Notes: generated by a model not told the origin, from the sequence alone. Positions 1 to 10,252 are shown, counted from the stretch's first letter. The stretch: 64,000 nt of DNA from Yoonia maritima (GCF_003003285.1 NZ_PVTP01000011.1:79796-143795), one strand, 5' to 3'. Program-made: numbers and translations.

Positions 1-532
1 TCAAAAGACCTGCCGCGCAAATCACCGCCGTCCCGTGCTGATCATCGTGGAAAACGGGGATATCCATTTCCTCTTTGAGGCGCTGTTCAATGATAAAACA
101 TTCAGGCGCTTTGATATCTTCAAGGTTAATCCCACCAAACGTCGGCCCCATCAGGCGCACCGCATTGCAAAACGCATCGGGGTCTTCGGTATCAAGCTCG
201 ATGTCGATCGAGTTCACATCGGCGAACCGTTTAAACAGAACCGATTTACCTTCCATCACTGGCTTACTACCCAGTGCGCCAAGGTTACCAAGGCCCAAAA
301 CAGCAGTACCGTTTGAAATCACGGCAACCAAATTGCCCTTGTTTGTATAGTCATACGCAGTCGAAGGATCAGCGGCGATTTCCTCGCATGGGATGGCGAC
401 ACCGGGGGAATATGCCAGCGAAAGATCGCGCTGCGTCGTCATCGGCACGGTTGCCTGAATTTCCCATTTGCCCGGGTTTGGCTGCATGTGGAATTGCAGC
501 GCGTCTTCGCGGGTCATCTTCGTTTTGGCCAT
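1..532 (-). CDS. maeB: NADP-dependent malic enzyme, N-terminal part (cut by window edge)
   Basis: The gene starts at ATG 532 behind a GGGGA ribosome site and runs off the left edge after about 177 codons. The reading frame opens [20 protein letters not shown] and continues through the malic-enzyme segments [31 protein letters not shown] and [19 protein letters not shown], ending near [10 protein letters not shown]. These belong to the large malic enzymes that decarboxylate malate to pyruvate with reduction of NADP; many carry a phosphotransacetylase-like C-terminal half, which is outside this window. It is divergent from mutS with about 120 bp between the starts. The family call is firm; cofactor choice is inferred from the family. 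Confidence 0.93.
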   Translation of the reverse strand, partial: MAKTKMTREDALQFHMQPNPGKWEIQATVPMTTQRDLSLAYSPGVAIPCEEIAADPSTAYDYTNKGNLVAVISNGTAVLGLGNLGALGSKPVMEGKSVLFKRFADVNSIDIELDTEDPDAFCNAVRLMGPTFGGINLEDIKAPECFIIEQRLKEEMDIPVFHDDQHGTAVICAAGLL

Positions 533-656
533 TATCGTCCCCCTCGTTGGTTCGACAGTCATAACGGTTTACCGATTGTAGCTGCAACGGGTTCATTTCG
601 GGGTTTCGTCGCTAACATTGCCCCGATAATGTCTGCCAGATGATGCGGGGGCATAA

Positions 657-3284
657 ATGAGCACCAAGAAATCCACAGTCACGCCAATGATGGCACAGTT
701 TCTAGAAATCAAAGCGGCGTACCCGGATGCGCTGCTGTTTTACCGTATGGGTGATTTCTATGAGATGTTTTTTGACGACGCCATTGCAGCAGCCGAAGCA
801 TTGGACATCGCGTTAACAAAGCGTGGCAAGCACGATGATCAAGATATCCCCATGTGCGGTGTACCCCACCATGCAGCCGAAGGATATTTTCTGACGCTAA
901 TCCGCAAGGGGTTTCGCGTCGCAGTCTGCGAACAAATGGAAAGCCCCGCCGAGGCGAAAAAGCGTGGATACAAATCCGTGGTCAAACGCGAGGTCGTGCG
1001 CCTTGTGACCCCCGGTACGTTGACCGAAGATTCCCTGCTTGATGCCCGTCGCCACAACTTCCTTGCTGCATATGCCGTGATCCGTGATGAGGCCGCCCTT
1101 GCATGGGTCGATATTTCAACCGGCGCGTTTCATGTGATGCCATGTAGCGGTGTGAATTTGGGGCCCGAACTTGCCCGTCTGACCCCGCGCGAGGTGATCG
1201 TCGCAGACGGATCAGAGGCGGATTGGGCTGGAATAGTGTCTGATAACGGCGCGACCCTGACAACTTTGGGTGCTGCTGCCTTTGACAGCACGGCAGGTGA
1301 AAAGCGTCTGTGCGCCCTATACAAAGTCGGGTCGCTAGATGCCTTTGGTGGCTTTTCGCGGGTCGAGATTTCAGCGATGTCTGCCGTGGCCGAATACCTT
1401 GATATCACGCAAAAAGGTAACTTGCCCCTGCTGCGCCCCCCCGTTCAGGAAGGCCAGTCCGCAGCAATGCAAATCGACGCTGCGACCCGCCGTTCACTGG
1501 AACTGACCCACGCGATGAATGGTGGCAAGCAAGGGTCGCTTTTGCATTGCATTGACCGCACCATCACTGCTGGTGGTGCACGGATGCTGGAACGGCGGTT
1601 ATCATCGCCATCGTGCACCCTGCCCGTCATTCATGCGCGTCAGGACTGTGTTGAGCATCTGGTAAACAACACGCGACTGACCGAAGATATCCGTGATCAG
1701 CTGCGTGGCGTTCATGACCTTGATCGCGCGCTTTCGCGTTTGGCGCTGGACCGTGGCGGCCCACGCGATATGGCAGCCATTCGAAACACGCTCGGTCAAG
1801 CCCAAGCACTTGCGGAATGCGTCACCGGTGATCTGCCATCGCTTTTGGCTGATGCAGCAAAAGATTTAACCGGGCATGATGAACTGCTCGCGCTTCTCGA
1901 TGATGCGCTGGTCGCTGAACCCCCACTGTTATCCCGCGATGGCGGGTTTATCGCACCGGGTTATGACGAAGAACTGGATGAAGTACGCAAACTGCGCGAC
2001 GAAGGCCGTTCAGTTATCGCAGCAATGCAAGCCGAGTTCATCGAACTTTCAGGTATTCCCTCGCTTAAGATCAAGCACAACAACGTGCTGGGCTATTTCA
2101 TCGAAACAACGGCAACCCACGCAGACAAGATGATGGCCGCGCCATTGAATGAAACCTTCATTCACCGCCAGACGACCGCAAATCAGGTACGCTTTACGAC
2201 CGTTGAACTGTCCGAGATCGAAACACGTATTCTGAATGCTGGCGGTCGGGCGCTTGAGATCGAAAAAAGGCTCTATTCTAGCCTAACTCAGTCAATTGTG
2301 GCGCTCTCTGGACAACTAGGTGCATTGGCGCGGGCGCTTGCAGAATTCGATTTGGCGACGTCGCTTGCGCATTTGTCTGTGGCTGAAAATTGGACCCGTC
2401 CGTTGGTGGACGACAGTCGTGCGTTTGAAATAACTGGTGGCCGCCACCCTGTGGTCGAGGCCGCACTTCAAAAGGCTGGTGAGCCATTCATTGCCAACGA
2501 TTGCGGTCTGACTGACGCGCCTATTTGGCTGCTAACTGGTCCGAACATGGCCGGTAAATCGACGTTCCTACGCCAAAACGCGTTGCTGGCAATCTTGGCG
2601 CAGATGGGTGGCTATGTTCCGGCTGGTAAGGCGCATATTGGCATCGTTAGCCAAATATTCAGCCGCGTTGGTGCATCTGACGATCTGGCCCGTGGCCGAT
2701 CAACGTTTATGGTCGAAATGGTAGAAACTGCCGCGATCCTAAACCAAGCAGACGACCGTGCACTGGTCATCTTGGATGAAATCGGCCGCGGAACGGCAAC
2801 CTATGATGGCTTGTCCATCGCGTGGGCGACCCTAGAACACCTGCATGACGTAAACCGTTGTCGCGCCCTGTTCGCCACGCACTACCACGAAATGTCGGCG
2901 CTATCGAACAAGCTTGATGGTGTGGAAAACGCCACGGTGACTGTCAAAGAATGGGAAGGCGACGTGATTTTCCTTCACGAAGTCAAACGCGGGACTGCGG
3001 ACCGCAGCTATGGGGTACAGGTCGCGCGCCTTGCCGGCCTGCCCCCCGTCGTGGTCGAACGCGCCAAGGTCGTGTTAGAGGCGTTGGAAAAAGGCGAACG
3101 CGAAGGCGGGAGTGCCCAAAAGGCCATCATCGACGATTTACCACTGTTTTCTGCGACACCTGCACCTAGCCCGCAAAAACCAAAGGATTCTGAGGTCGAA
3201 ACTCGGTTAAAAAGCATCCTGCCGGATGAGCTTACCCCGAAAGAGGCGCTTTCGCTGATTTACGAACTGCGTGATTTGATCTGA
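657..3284 (+). CDS. mutS: DNA mismatch repair protein MutS
   Basis: This is a full-length MutS of 875 residues. The N-terminal mismatch-reading domain carries the Phe-X-Glu motif in MGDFYEMF (F34, E36). The C-terminal ABC-type ATPase has Walker A GPNMAGKST near residue 628 and Walker B ILDEIGRGTAT near 706. The protein recognises base mismatches and small loops and recruits MutL. The end LTPKEALSLIYELRDLI matches the conserved MutS C-terminus. The stop overlaps the next start (TGATG), so the downstream permease is probably translationally coupled. Nothing looks truncated. Confidence 0.98.
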   Translation: MSTKKSTVTPMMAQFLEIKAAYPDALLFYRMGDFYEMFFDDAIAAAEALDIALTKRGKHDDQDIPMCGVPHHAAEGYFLTLIRKGFRVAVCEQMESPAEAKKRGYKSVVKREVVRLVTPGTLTEDSLLDARRHNFLAAYAVIRDEAALAWVDISTGAFHVMPCSGVNLGPELARLTPREVIVADGSEADWAGIVSDNGATLTTLGAAAFDSTAGEKRLCALYKVGSLDAFGGFSRVEISAMSAVAEYLDITQKGNLPLLRPPVQEGQSAAMQIDAATRRSLELTHAMNGGKQGSLLHCIDRTITAGGARMLERRLSSPSCTLPVIHARQDCVEHLVNNTRLTEDIRDQLRGVHDLDRALSRLALDRGGPRDMAAIRNTLGQAQALAECVTGDLPSLLADAAKDLTGHDELLALLDDALVAEPPLLSRDGGFIAPGYDEELDEVRKLRDEGRSVIAAMQAEFIELSGIPSLKIKHNNVLGYFIETTATHADKMMAAPLNETFIHRQTTANQVRFTTVELSEIETRILNAGGRALEIEKRLYSSLTQSIVALSGQLGALARALAEFDLATSLAHLSVAENWTRPLVDDSRAFEITGGRHPVVEAALQKAGEPFIANDCGLTDAPIWLLTGPNMAGKSTFLRQNALLAILAQMGGYVPAGKAHIGIVSQIFSRVGASDDLARGRSTFMVEMVETAAILNQADDRALVILDEIGRGTATYDGLSIAWATLEHLHDVNRCRALFATHYHEMSALSNKLDGVENATVTVKEWEGDVIFLHEVKRGTADRSYGVQVARLAGLPPVVVERAKVVLEALEKGEREGGSAQKAIIDDLPLFSATPAPSPQKPKDSEVETRLKSILPDELTPKEALSLIYELRDLI

Positions 3285-4168
3285 TGAACAGCGCCCGGTT
3301 TGCAAGTGTGGGCGCTGTTTTGTTAGCAGCCTGCCTGTGGGGAACCACCGGGACAGTTCAAACCTTATTGCCGGGCGACCGCGAACCAGTTGCTGTGGGT
3401 GCATTGCGATTGGCCTTTGGTGCATTATTCCTGTTGGGTTTGGCATTTGCAAATGGCGAAAGCCGCAAAGCGTTCCACTTGCTGCCTCCCGCAGAGGTTA
3501 TCATCGCCGGAATTGCGATCGGCGGTTACAACCTTCTATTTTTCTATGCCGTTTCGCTGTCTGGCGTTGGAATTGGAACAGCGGTTACCATTGGCAGCGC
3601 ACCATTGTGGACAACTCTTTGGGAAATTCTTGTCGGACGAAAGTTACCCGGAAAAATTCGCGCCACAGGACAATGTCTTTCAATCATCGGTGTTGGTATG
3701 CTTGGCCTCGCGGGGACGACTTCTGAAGGGTCCGTCTTTGGGATCATCCTCGCGCTAAGTGCTGGCGCTTGTTATGCTTGTTATTCGCTTGCAACAAGCC
3801 GTATGACACAACGCGCACCTACGACCACCATCGCTGCTGCGACCTTCAGTATCGCAGCGATAATTACGTTACCTGCATTATTCTTCGTCCCTTTAGGTTG
3901 GTTATCTGATCCAAGTGCATGGGTTGGAATGTTGTTTCTAGGGTTTGTCGCAACCGGGCTAGCATATGCGTTTTACACTTGGGGCTTAATGCATATCGCG
4001 GCATCTACTGCTGTTACCCTCGCGCTGGCAGAGCCAGTGACAGCATGGCTACTTGCAACATTTTTCGTTGGGGAAACAGCAACAATGCAAAGCGTGATCG
4101 GCGCGGTTTTAGTGCTGTTGGGACTGATCGTCGTGACCTGCATTCCGGCTGCTTCACGCGAAACATAG
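3284..4168 (+). CDS. EamA/DMT-family permease
   Basis: A 294-residue, very hydrophobic protein with about ten predicted membrane helices arranged as two EamA repeats. Typical DMT features are the opening ...LLAACLWGTTGTVQTLLP and the second-repeat segment ASTAVTLALAEPVTAWLLA. Such proteins export small metabolites from the inner membrane; the substrate cannot be read from the sequence. Its start codon overlaps the mutS stop by one base, so it is probably co-transcribed with mutS, although no functional link is evident. It converges on grpE across a shared hairpin. Confidence 0.9.
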   Translation: MNSARFASVGAVLLAACLWGTTGTVQTLLPGDREPVAVGALRLAFGALFLLGLAFANGESRKAFHLLPPAEVIIAGIAIGGYNLLFFYAVSLSGVGIGTAVTIGSAPLWTTLWEILVGRKLPGKIRATGQCLSIIGVGMLGLAGTTSEGSVFGIILALSAGACYACYSLATSRMTQRAPTTTIAAATFSIAAIITLPALFFVPLGWLSDPSAWVGMLFLGFVATGLAYAFYTWGLMHIAASTAVTLALAEPVTAWLLATFFVGETATMQSVIGAVLVLLGLIVVTCIPAASRET

Positions 4169-4314
4169 ATCACTAGCTACCGCTCGATACCCATAGTATC
4201 TTGAAGATCGCCAAGCGTTCTAGACAATCCTGCTCTGGGCTAAGCGGGTTGGCTTAATCATTGACATATAAGTCCTGATCCGGCCGGTAATTTTGCGCAT
4301 GTGTCTGCACAGAA

Positions 4315-4346
4315 GAAAAAAGCAGGACCAACAGCCCTGCTTTTAT
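4315..4346 (-). terminator. Rho-independent terminator of hrcA-grpE, possibly bidirectional
   Basis: On the minus strand an AAAAGCAGG arm and a CCTGCTTTT arm pair around a short loop and run into a T-tract, 12 bases after the grpE stop. On the plus strand the second arm also ends in four T residues, so it could serve the permease gene as well. The rest of 4169-4357 shows no gene. Confidence 0.8.
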
Positions 4347-4357
4347 CATATTTTGTA

Positions 4358-4909
4358 TCATGCTGGCGTAGAGGACACGCCGACTTGGGCAGCGCGCAGT
4401 AGACGGTCATGAAGCATGAAACCCTCTGCAGCGACCTGAATAATTTCTCCTGCTTTAGTGCCGGGCACTAGGGCTTCAAACATCGCTTGGTGAACTTTCG
4501 GATCGAACTTATCACCAACTTCGGGAACGATCGGGTCGATGCCGTGTTTCTTAAATACGCTGATCAATTCACGCATTGTCAGTTCAACACCTTCAAGCAA
4601 CGCAGCATTCGTTTCTTTATCAGATTCTTCTACTGACTGAAGCGCGCGGCGCATGTTGTCGTAAACCGGCAGCATATCACGTGCGAGTTTCGAGCCACCG
4701 TAATTCTCGGCCTCGCGGCGGTCACGATCGGACCGTTTGCGCATATTCTCCGCATCAGCCAAGGCACGCATGAACTTGTCTTTTAGTTCATCCCGCTCTG
4801 CACGCAATGCTTCTATTTCTTCAAAACCAGCTTCTGCAGCGAAATCCATTTCATCGCCTTCAGCAGCGAGTTCATCAAGGCTTTGCAGTTGCTCTTCGTT
4901 GTCAGCCAT
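4358..4909 (-). CDS. grpE: Nucleotide exchange factor GrpE
   Basis: A 183-residue protein with the usual GrpE layout: an acidic N-terminus, a long coiled coil (about residues 30-75, containing ALADAENMRKRSDRDRREA) and a C-terminal beta domain with DPKVHQAMFEA and IIQVAAEGFMLHDRLLRAAQVGV. GrpE releases ADP from DnaK so the chaperone can cycle. It follows hrcA by 12 bp on the same strand, so both are transcribed together and end at the hairpin downstream. The family assignment is unambiguous. Confidence 0.97.
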   Translation of the reverse strand: MADNEEQLQSLDELAAEGDEMDFAAEAGFEEIEALRAERDELKDKFMRALADAENMRKRSDRDRREAENYGGSKLARDMLPVYDNMRRALQSVEESDKETNAALLEGVELTMRELISVFKKHGIDPIVPEVGDKFDPKVHQAMFEALVPGTKAGEIIQVAAEGFMLHDRLLRAAQVGVSSTPA

Positions 4910-4921
4910 CAGTTTCTTCCT

Positions 4922-5986
4922 TTAGGAGCGGTCGGCAATAAGCTTGCCCACCAGCTGTGCAGTGTAGTTCACGATTGGAACGATCCGCCCATAGTTTAGA
5001 CGTGTCGGCCCGATGACGCCCACGGCGCCAATTATCTTACGGTCGGCGTTCATATAAGGAGAAACGACCAGAGAGGAACCCGAAAGTGAGAACAATTTGT
5101 TCTCAGACCCAATAAAAATGCGCACACCGTCGCCATCTTCGGCAAGATCAAGAAATTGTGCTATATCGCGCTTGCGTTCAAGGTCATCAAACAGCGTACG
5201 GATACGCGCAAGATCAATTTCATTTTCACCATCAGTCAGCAAATTTCCGCGGCCACGTACGATCAGCCGTTCCGTAGATTCACCTTCGTTTTCCCACAGC
5301 GCATAGCCATTTTCGACAAGATCAGCGGCAAGGCTGTCGATCTCTTGCCGACGCGCTGCAATCTCACGAGAGATGACTTTGCCCAGTTCGGAAAGCGTGT
5401 GCCCTTCGGCAATTGCATTCAGAAAATTTGCAGCCTCGCGCATTGATGACGGCGTTTGTCCTGCGGGCGGCGTAAAGATGCGATTTTCGACGTGACCATC
5501 AGCGAACACCAAAACAACAAGTGCGCGTTCTCGCGAAAGGCTCACGAAATCAATGTGTTTAATAGGTGCTTCGTGTTTTGGCGTCAGAACAAGGCTCGCA
5601 CCTTGGGTCACACCAGACAGCGCCTGCCCCACCTGATCCAAGACAGACGCAACATCCCTGTCATTATCACCAAGGGTACGATCAATGGTTTGGCGATCTT
5701 TGCCATCTAAATCACCGACCTCTAGCAACCCATCCACGAACATGCGCAGTCCCAGCTGCGTTGGAATACGCCCTGCACTGACGTGGGGGCTATCCAGCAA
5801 TCCAAGGTATTCCAAATCCTGCATCACATTTCGGATAGTCGCCGCACTGACTTGTTCCGAAAAATCGCGCGTCAGTGTTCGGGACCCAACCGGCGAACCA
5901 CTTTCTAGGTATCCTTCGACGACACGACGGAACACTTCGCGCGAACGATCGTTCATATCTGAAATATTAGGCGTCTGATCAGTCAT
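4922..5986 (-). CDS. hrcA: Heat-inducible transcription repressor HrcA
   Basis: 354 residues. The N-terminal winged helix includes [17 protein letters not shown] and [19 protein letters not shown], followed by the HrcA signature [23 protein letters not shown], and the C-terminus has [33 protein letters not shown]. HrcA binds CIRCE operators at groESL-type genes and is kept active by GroEL. No CIRCE element was found in this window, so its targets lie elsewhere. It is first in an operon with grpE and divergent from rph, an arrangement common in alphaproteobacteria. Confidence 0.97.
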   Translation of the reverse strand: MTDQTPNISDMNDRSREVFRRVVEGYLESGSPVGSRTLTRDFSEQVSAATIRNVMQDLEYLGLLDSPHVSAGRIPTQLGLRMFVDGLLEVGDLDGKDRQTIDRTLGDNDRDVASVLDQVGQALSGVTQGASLVLTPKHEAPIKHIDFVSLSRERALVVLVFADGHVENRIFTPPAGQTPSSMREAANFLNAIAEGHTLSELGKVISREIAARRQEIDSLAADLVENGYALWENEGESTERLIVRGRGNLLTDGENEIDLARIRTLFDDLERKRDIAQFLDLAEDGDGVRIFIGSENKLFSLSGSSLVVSPYMNADRKIIGAVGVIGPTRLNYGRIVPIVNYTAQLVGKLIADRS

Positions 5987-6010
5987 TTCATTCTCGGATA
6001 AAGGCTGGGC

Positions 6011-6039
6011 AATTAAAACGAAGTATGCCCGGGCGTCAA
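6011..6039 (-). promoter_or_regulatory. Putative sigma-70-type promoter for hrcA-grpE
   Basis: Read on the minus strand, TTGACG is followed after 17 bases by TTAATT, 25 bases before the hrcA start. The -35 is a good match and the -10 is moderate. A heat-shock sigma promoter was not obvious. This is pattern matching only. Confidence 0.4.
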
Positions 6040-6101
6040 TCGGGGTTGGATTTCATATGTGGGCAGCGTATCTGAGCGTTACAATCAAAAGGAGTGACCC
6101 C

Positions 6102-6809
6102 ATGCGCCCATCAGGCCGTCAAACGAACGAAATGCGTGAAGTTTCCATTGAAACCGATGTGACCATGCATGCGGAAGGGTCCTGCCTTATCAAGTGCGGT
6201 AACACTCACGTCTTGTGCACAGCAACAATCGATGAACGCGTTCCCCCATTTTTGAAAAACTCTGGCCTTGGCTGGGTGACTGCCGAATATGGTATGCTGC
6301 CACGTGCAACAAACACACGGATGCGTCGTGAATCCAAGAACGGTCAGTCTGGCCGTACCCAAGAAATTCAACGGCTTATCGGTCGTTCACTACGTGCAGG
6401 TGTTGATCGTGTTGCATTAGGCGAACGCCAAATTGTCATTGATTGCGACGTTATCCAAGCTGACGGTGGCACTCGCTGTGCATCAATCACCGGTGGTTGG
6501 GTTGCACTGAAATTGGCAGTTCAAAAACTGATGAAAGCTGGCGATGTCATTTCTGATCCGCTTGTCGATCCAGTCGCTGCGATTTCTTGCGGTATTTACG
6601 CAGGCCAAGAAGTTCTTGATCTGGATTACCCAGAAGACAGCGAAGCAGGTGTTGACGGTAACTTTGTTATGACCGCCGGTAAGCTGGTCGAAGTACAAAT
6701 GTCTGCCGAAGGATCGACATATTCGCGTGCACAAATGGACGCTCTTTTGGATCTTGCAGAAAAAGGTGTCGCTGAACTAACAGCAGCACAACTGGCGGCG
6801 GTAAGCTAA
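6102..6809 (+). CDS. rph: Ribonuclease PH
   Basis: The start is ATG 6102, which follows AAAGGAGTGACCCC. An upstream in-frame ATG at 6057 would add 15 unusual residues and has no ribosome site. The resulting 235-residue protein has the RNase PH hallmarks [48 protein letters not shown] and [18 protein letters not shown]. It trims the 3' ends of tRNA precursors by phosphorolysis and acts as a hexamer. It overlaps rdgB by one base (TAATG). Rph next to rdgB and hemW is a common proteobacterial arrangement. Confidence 0.97.
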   Translation: MRPSGRQTNEMREVSIETDVTMHAEGSCLIKCGNTHVLCTATIDERVPPFLKNSGLGWVTAEYGMLPRATNTRMRRESKNGQSGRTQEIQRLIGRSLRAGVDRVALGERQIVIDCDVIQADGGTRCASITGGWVALKLAVQKLMKAGDVISDPLVDPVAAISCGIYAGQEVLDLDYPEDSEAGVDGNFVMTAGKLVEVQMSAEGSTYSRAQMDALLDLAEKGVAELTAAQLAAVS

Positions 6810-7417
6810 TGCGTAAGTTTGACGGCAAAGAACTGGTCATCGCGACCCACAACAAAGGTAAGCTCGCCGAAATGGTCGAGCTTCTCTCGCCGTTTGGCGT
6901 GACTTTGACGTCAAACGATGACCACGGTCTGCCAGAGCCTGAAGAAACCGAAACAACTTTTGTTGGTAACGCGCGCATCAAAGCACATGCCGCTGCAAAG
7001 GCGACCGGCCTTCCGGCGCTTGCCGATGACAGTGGGATCGAAATTGACGGGCTGAATGGAGCCCCCGGTGTATATACTGCGGACTGGGCCGAAACACCCA
7101 ATGGGCGCGATTTCAAAATGGCAATGGAGCGGAGTTGGGCAGAGTTAGAGTCTGTTTCTGCCCCATATCCACGTACCGCGCGGTTTTGCTGTACGCTTGT
7201 TTTAGCCTGGCCAGATGGCCATGATGAGGTCTTTCCAGGGGTAATGCCAGGACAGGTAGTTTGGCCTATGCGTGGCGATCAGGGTCACGGGTACGACCCC
7301 ATTTTCCAACCTGACGGTTATGACATCACGTTTGGTGAAATGGACAGCCAAGAGAAAAACAAGATCAGCCACCGGGCTGATGCTTTCCAAAAACTCGTCG
7401 CAGGTTGCTTTGCCTGA
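6809..7417 (+). CDS. rdgB: XTP/dITP diphosphatase (non-canonical purine NTP pyrophosphatase)
   Basis: 202 residues with the Ham1/RdgB motifs: LVIATHNKGKLAEM at the N-terminus, FVGNARIKAHAAAKATG, LADDSGIEIDGLNGAPGVY, GYDPIFQPDGY and the C-terminal ISHRADAFQKL. The enzyme hydrolyses dITP, dXTP and ITP to monophosphates, keeping deaminated purines out of DNA and RNA. The start overlaps the rph stop, which implies translational coupling. The C-terminal end overlaps the start of hemW in another frame. Confidence 0.97.
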   Translation: MRKFDGKELVIATHNKGKLAEMVELLSPFGVTLTSNDDHGLPEPEETETTFVGNARIKAHAAAKATGLPALADDSGIEIDGLNGAPGVYTADWAETPNGRDFKMAMERSWAELESVSAPYPRTARFCCTLVLAWPDGHDEVFPGVMPGQVVWPMRGDQGHGYDPIFQPDGYDITFGEMDSQEKNKISHRADAFQKLVAGCFA

Positions 7418-8567
7418 GGATTGGGAACACGGGGGCTTTGGCCTATATATCCATTGGCCGTTCTGTCAGGCTAAATGCCCATATTGTGATTTCAACAGTC
7501 ATGTCGTTTCCAAGATTGATCAGCAAGCTTGGCAAACTGCATACCTAAGCGAAATCGAACGCGTCGGCGCCGACACCCAAGGACGCATCTTGCGTTCCGT
7601 TTTTTTTGGTGGCGGCACACCTAGCATGATGGACCCAGATTTGGTTGACGCGATCCTGACAAAGGTGCGCGCGACCTGGTCCATGGCCAACGATATTGAA
7701 ATTACGCTCGAGGCGAACCCAACTTCAGTCGAGGCTGGACGCTTTGTCGGATACCGTCAGGCCGGCGTTAACCGCGTTTCGATGGGAATTCAGGCCCTAA
7801 ATGACAAAGATCTGCGTGCCCTAGGTCGCCTTCACACCGCTCAGGAGGCTCTGACGGCCTTCAGCACGGCCAGAGAGACGTTCGATCGGGTCAGTTTTGA
7901 CCTCATTTATGCTCGTCAGGGGCAAACTTTGACGGATTGGCGTGACGAATTGAAACAAGCATTGGGATTGGCGATTGATCACCTGTCATTGTATCAACTG
8001 ACAATCGAAGAGGGCACAGCGTTTGGCGACCGTTATGCCGCCGGAAAACTTCGCGGATTGCCGGATGATGATGTTGCCGCTGACATGTACGCCCTTACCC
8101 AAGATGTTTGCGGTGCTGCAAATTTTGAAGGCTACGAAGTTTCCAACCACGCCCGGCCCGGGTGCGAAAGCATCCACAATAAGATCTATTGGAGCTATGG
8201 CGACTACGCGGGAATTGGTCCCGGTGCACACGGTCGGCTAACCTTAAACGGAAACCGTTTCGCGACCGAAGCACCATCAGCACCGATGAATTGGCTATCG
8301 CAGGTCAATCGAACGGGGAATGGCAATTCCGAACGTACCGCCCTATCAGCTGAGGATCAGCAATCAGAAATGCTGTTGATGGGCATGCGATTGCGCGAAG
8401 GTGTTGATCTGAATCGCGTTTCTGCAGCCAATACTGAATTGTTTCAAAATAAAATCAATAATTTGCGTGAAATAGGAATGGTTGATGTGGCCGAGGGCAG
8501 ACTTCTGCTAACGCCAGAAGGCCGCCCTGTTCTTAATGCAGTATTACGCGAGTTGTTGGGCGCTTAG
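7380..8567 (+). CDS. hemW: Radical SAM heme chaperone HemW
   Basis: The radical SAM cluster motif is C29-X3-C33-X2-C36 (FCQAKCPYCDF), followed by VFFGGGTPSMM and VSMGIQALNDKDLRALGR. The HNKIYW motif near residue 265 is the HemW heme-binding signature that separates it from true coproporphyrinogen dehydrogenase HemN. The start is uncertain. ATG 7380 gives 395 residues and overlaps rdgB by 38 bases; TTG 7410 behind GCAGG would give the shorter N-terminus seen in relatives. HemW is thought to deliver heme to membrane enzymes. It converges on parB with a 4-base overlap. Confidence 0.93.
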   Translation: MLSKNSSQVALPEDWEHGGFGLYIHWPFCQAKCPYCDFNSHVVSKIDQQAWQTAYLSEIERVGADTQGRILRSVFFGGGTPSMMDPDLVDAILTKVRATWSMANDIEITLEANPTSVEAGRFVGYRQAGVNRVSMGIQALNDKDLRALGRLHTAQEALTAFSTARETFDRVSFDLIYARQGQTLTDWRDELKQALGLAIDHLSLYQLTIEEGTAFGDRYAAGKLRGLPDDDVAADMYALTQDVCGAANFEGYEVSNHARPGCESIHNKIYWSYGDYAGIGPGAHGRLTLNGNRFATEAPSAPMNWLSQVNRTGNGNSERTALSAEDQQSEMLLMGMRLREGVDLNRVSAANTELFQNKINNLREIGMVDVAEGRLLLTPEGRPVLNAVLRELLGA

Positions 8568-9451
8568 CCGCCCGACAATGCGCGCAAAAGATCGTCCAAT
8601 TCGTCCAACGACTTATAACCAATCGTCATTTTACCGCCGTCTTCACCTTCTTTATGATCAATTGTGACTTTCATCCGAAGTGTCGCTGTCAGTTCTTTTT
8701 CAATCTGAACTGTATCTGCGTCCTTCTGAGACTTTCCGGAGGACTTGGGCTTTGTCTTTAATATCGGCCCCTGCTTGGCAAGTTTCTCGGTTTCACGAAC
8801 AGAAAGGTTGCGGTGGATAACTTCGCGGGCAATTTCCACTGCCCGCTCATGGCCAACCAATGCACGCGCGTGACCTGCAGAAATTTGGCCCTGAACGAGA
8901 TAGTCCAACACTTCGTCCGGTAGATTCAACAAACGCAAGAAGTTCGCGATATGGCTGCGGCTTTTACCAAGGGCAGTCGCGAGCTGTTCCTGCGTATGGC
9001 CGAAACGGTCCATAAGCTGACGATAGCCAGCCGCTTCATCAACGGCGTTCAGGTCTGCGCGCTGAATATTCTCGATAATTGCGACTTCAAGAACTTCGGT
9101 GTCGGTGTATTCACGCAGAAGAACAGGAATTTCGTGCAGCTTAGCGATCTGAGCAGCACGCCAGCGGCGCTCACCGGCAACAATTTCATAGGTATCAGCG
9201 TCTTTCGGAGACTTACGAACGATCAAAGGCTGAATAATGCCCTTTTCAGCAATCGAAGCGGCCAAATCGTTAAGCGCATCTTCACCAAAGGTACGACGCG
9301 GTTGATCAGGGTTCGGAAAAATATGTTCAACCGGAACCAACAAATCAGGACGGCGTGGGGTATCGATCGCCGTATCATCTGGTGCTACATCTGACATCAA
9401 AGCCGACAAACCACGGCCCAAACCACGAGATTTCTTTGCGTTACTTGCCAT
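8564..9451 (-). CDS. parB: Chromosome-partitioning protein ParB
   Basis: 295 residues. The N-terminus has the ParA-stimulating stretch KKSRGLGRGLSALM. The CTP-binding ParB/Srx fold carries IIQPLIVRKSP and GERRWRAAQIAKL, and is followed by ENIQRADLNAVDEAAGYRQL. The helix-turn-helix that reads parS includes QEQLATALGKSRSHIANFLRLL, and a C-terminal dimer domain follows. ParB loads on parS, spreads as a CTP clamp and organises the origin region for segregation. Two perfect parS sites lie 1.4 and 3.3 kb away in this window. It follows parA by 2 bp. Confidence 0.98.
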   Translation of the reverse strand: MASNAKKSRGLGRGLSALMSDVAPDDTAIDTPRRPDLLVPVEHIFPNPDQPRRTFGEDALNDLAASIAEKGIIQPLIVRKSPKDADTYEIVAGERRWRAAQIAKLHEIPVLLREYTDTEVLEVAIIENIQRADLNAVDEAAGYRQLMDRFGHTQEQLATALGKSRSHIANFLRLLNLPDEVLDYLVQGQISAGHARALVGHERAVEIAREVIHRNLSVRETEKLAKQGPILKTKPKSSGKSQKDADTVQIEKELTATLRMKVTIDHKEGEDGGKMTIGYKSLDELDDLLRALSGG

Positions 9452-9454
9452 GCT

Positions 9455-10252
9455 CTAAGCCCTTTTTTTCTTAGCTTTGTTAATGACTTCTTTTGCTAGC
9501 GCCCGATATGCGGTCGCACCCTTCGACGCGCTATCGTATTCGATCACAGGCAACGCAAAAGATGGCGCCTCGCTTAGGCGAACATTGCGTGGAATCACCG
9601 TTTTAAACACCATATCGCCCATGTTCTCTCGCGCGTCATCTTCGACCTGAATCGATAGGTTGTTGCGGCGATCATACATCGTAAGAACGATTCCTTCGAT
9701 CCAAAGATCCGGATTCGCAGTTTGGCGAACATCACGGACAGTCAGAATAAGCTGCGAAAGGCCCTCTAGCGCAAAAAACTCACTTTGTAGTGGTACAAGG
9801 ATCGAATGCGCAGCAACCATTGCGTTGACTGTCAAGATGTTGAGCGATGGCGGGCAATCAATCAATATATAGTCATACTGAGAAACAGCTTTATCCGCTT
9901 CCTGCAGCACATAACGCAGCAAAAAGCTGCGTTTATCATTATCAATCAGCTCAAGGTCGGCCGAACTAAGATCAGTTGTCGCCGGGATGATCGACAAATT
10001 CTTTACAGAGGTAGGTAACGCTGCTTCTTCTAAGCTCGCGTCGCCCGAAAGAAGGTCATATGTTGTTATATCACGCTGATCTTGCTCTATACCTAGTCCA
10101 GTTGAAGCGTTTCCTTGCGGATCAAGGTCGATCAACAATACCTTTTTTCGCTGCTCAGCCAGAGCAGCACCTAGGTTGATTGTCGTGGTCGTCTTTCCGA
10201 CGCCGCCCTTCTGGTTCGCAATAGCGATAATTTTGCAGTCATTAGCCGACAC
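9455..10252 (-). CDS. parA: Chromosome-partitioning ATPase ParA (Soj)
   Basis: 265 residues with the deviant Walker A IANQKGGVGKTTTTINLGA (about residues 11-29), the Walker A' stretch VLLIDLDPQGNASTGLG and Walker B YDYILIDCPPSLNILTVNAM. It is a chromosomal ParA rather than a plasmid one: it lacks the N-terminal helix-turn-helix of plasmid ParA proteins and sits in the rsmG-parA-parB block near the origin. Its start overlaps the rsmG end by 11 bases. ATP-bound ParA coats the nucleoid and pulls ParB-parS complexes apart after replication. Confidence 0.98.
   Translation of the reverse strand: MSANDCKIIAIANQKGGVGKTTTTINLGAALAEQRKKVLLIDLDPQGNASTGLGIEQDQRDITTYDLLSGDASLEEAALPTSVKNLSIIPATTDLSSADLELIDNDKRSFLLRYVLQEADKAVSQYDYILIDCPPSLNILTVNAMVAAHSILVPLQSEFFALEGLSQLILTVRDVRQTANPDLWIEGIVLTMYDRRNNLSIQVEDDARENMGDMVFKTVIPRNVRLSEAPSFALPVIEYDSASKGATAYRALAKEVINKAKKKRA

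Noticed and set aside
5987..6101. CIRCE operator at hrcA
   Set aside because: No nine-base inverted repeat of the CIRCE type was seen between hrcA and rph.
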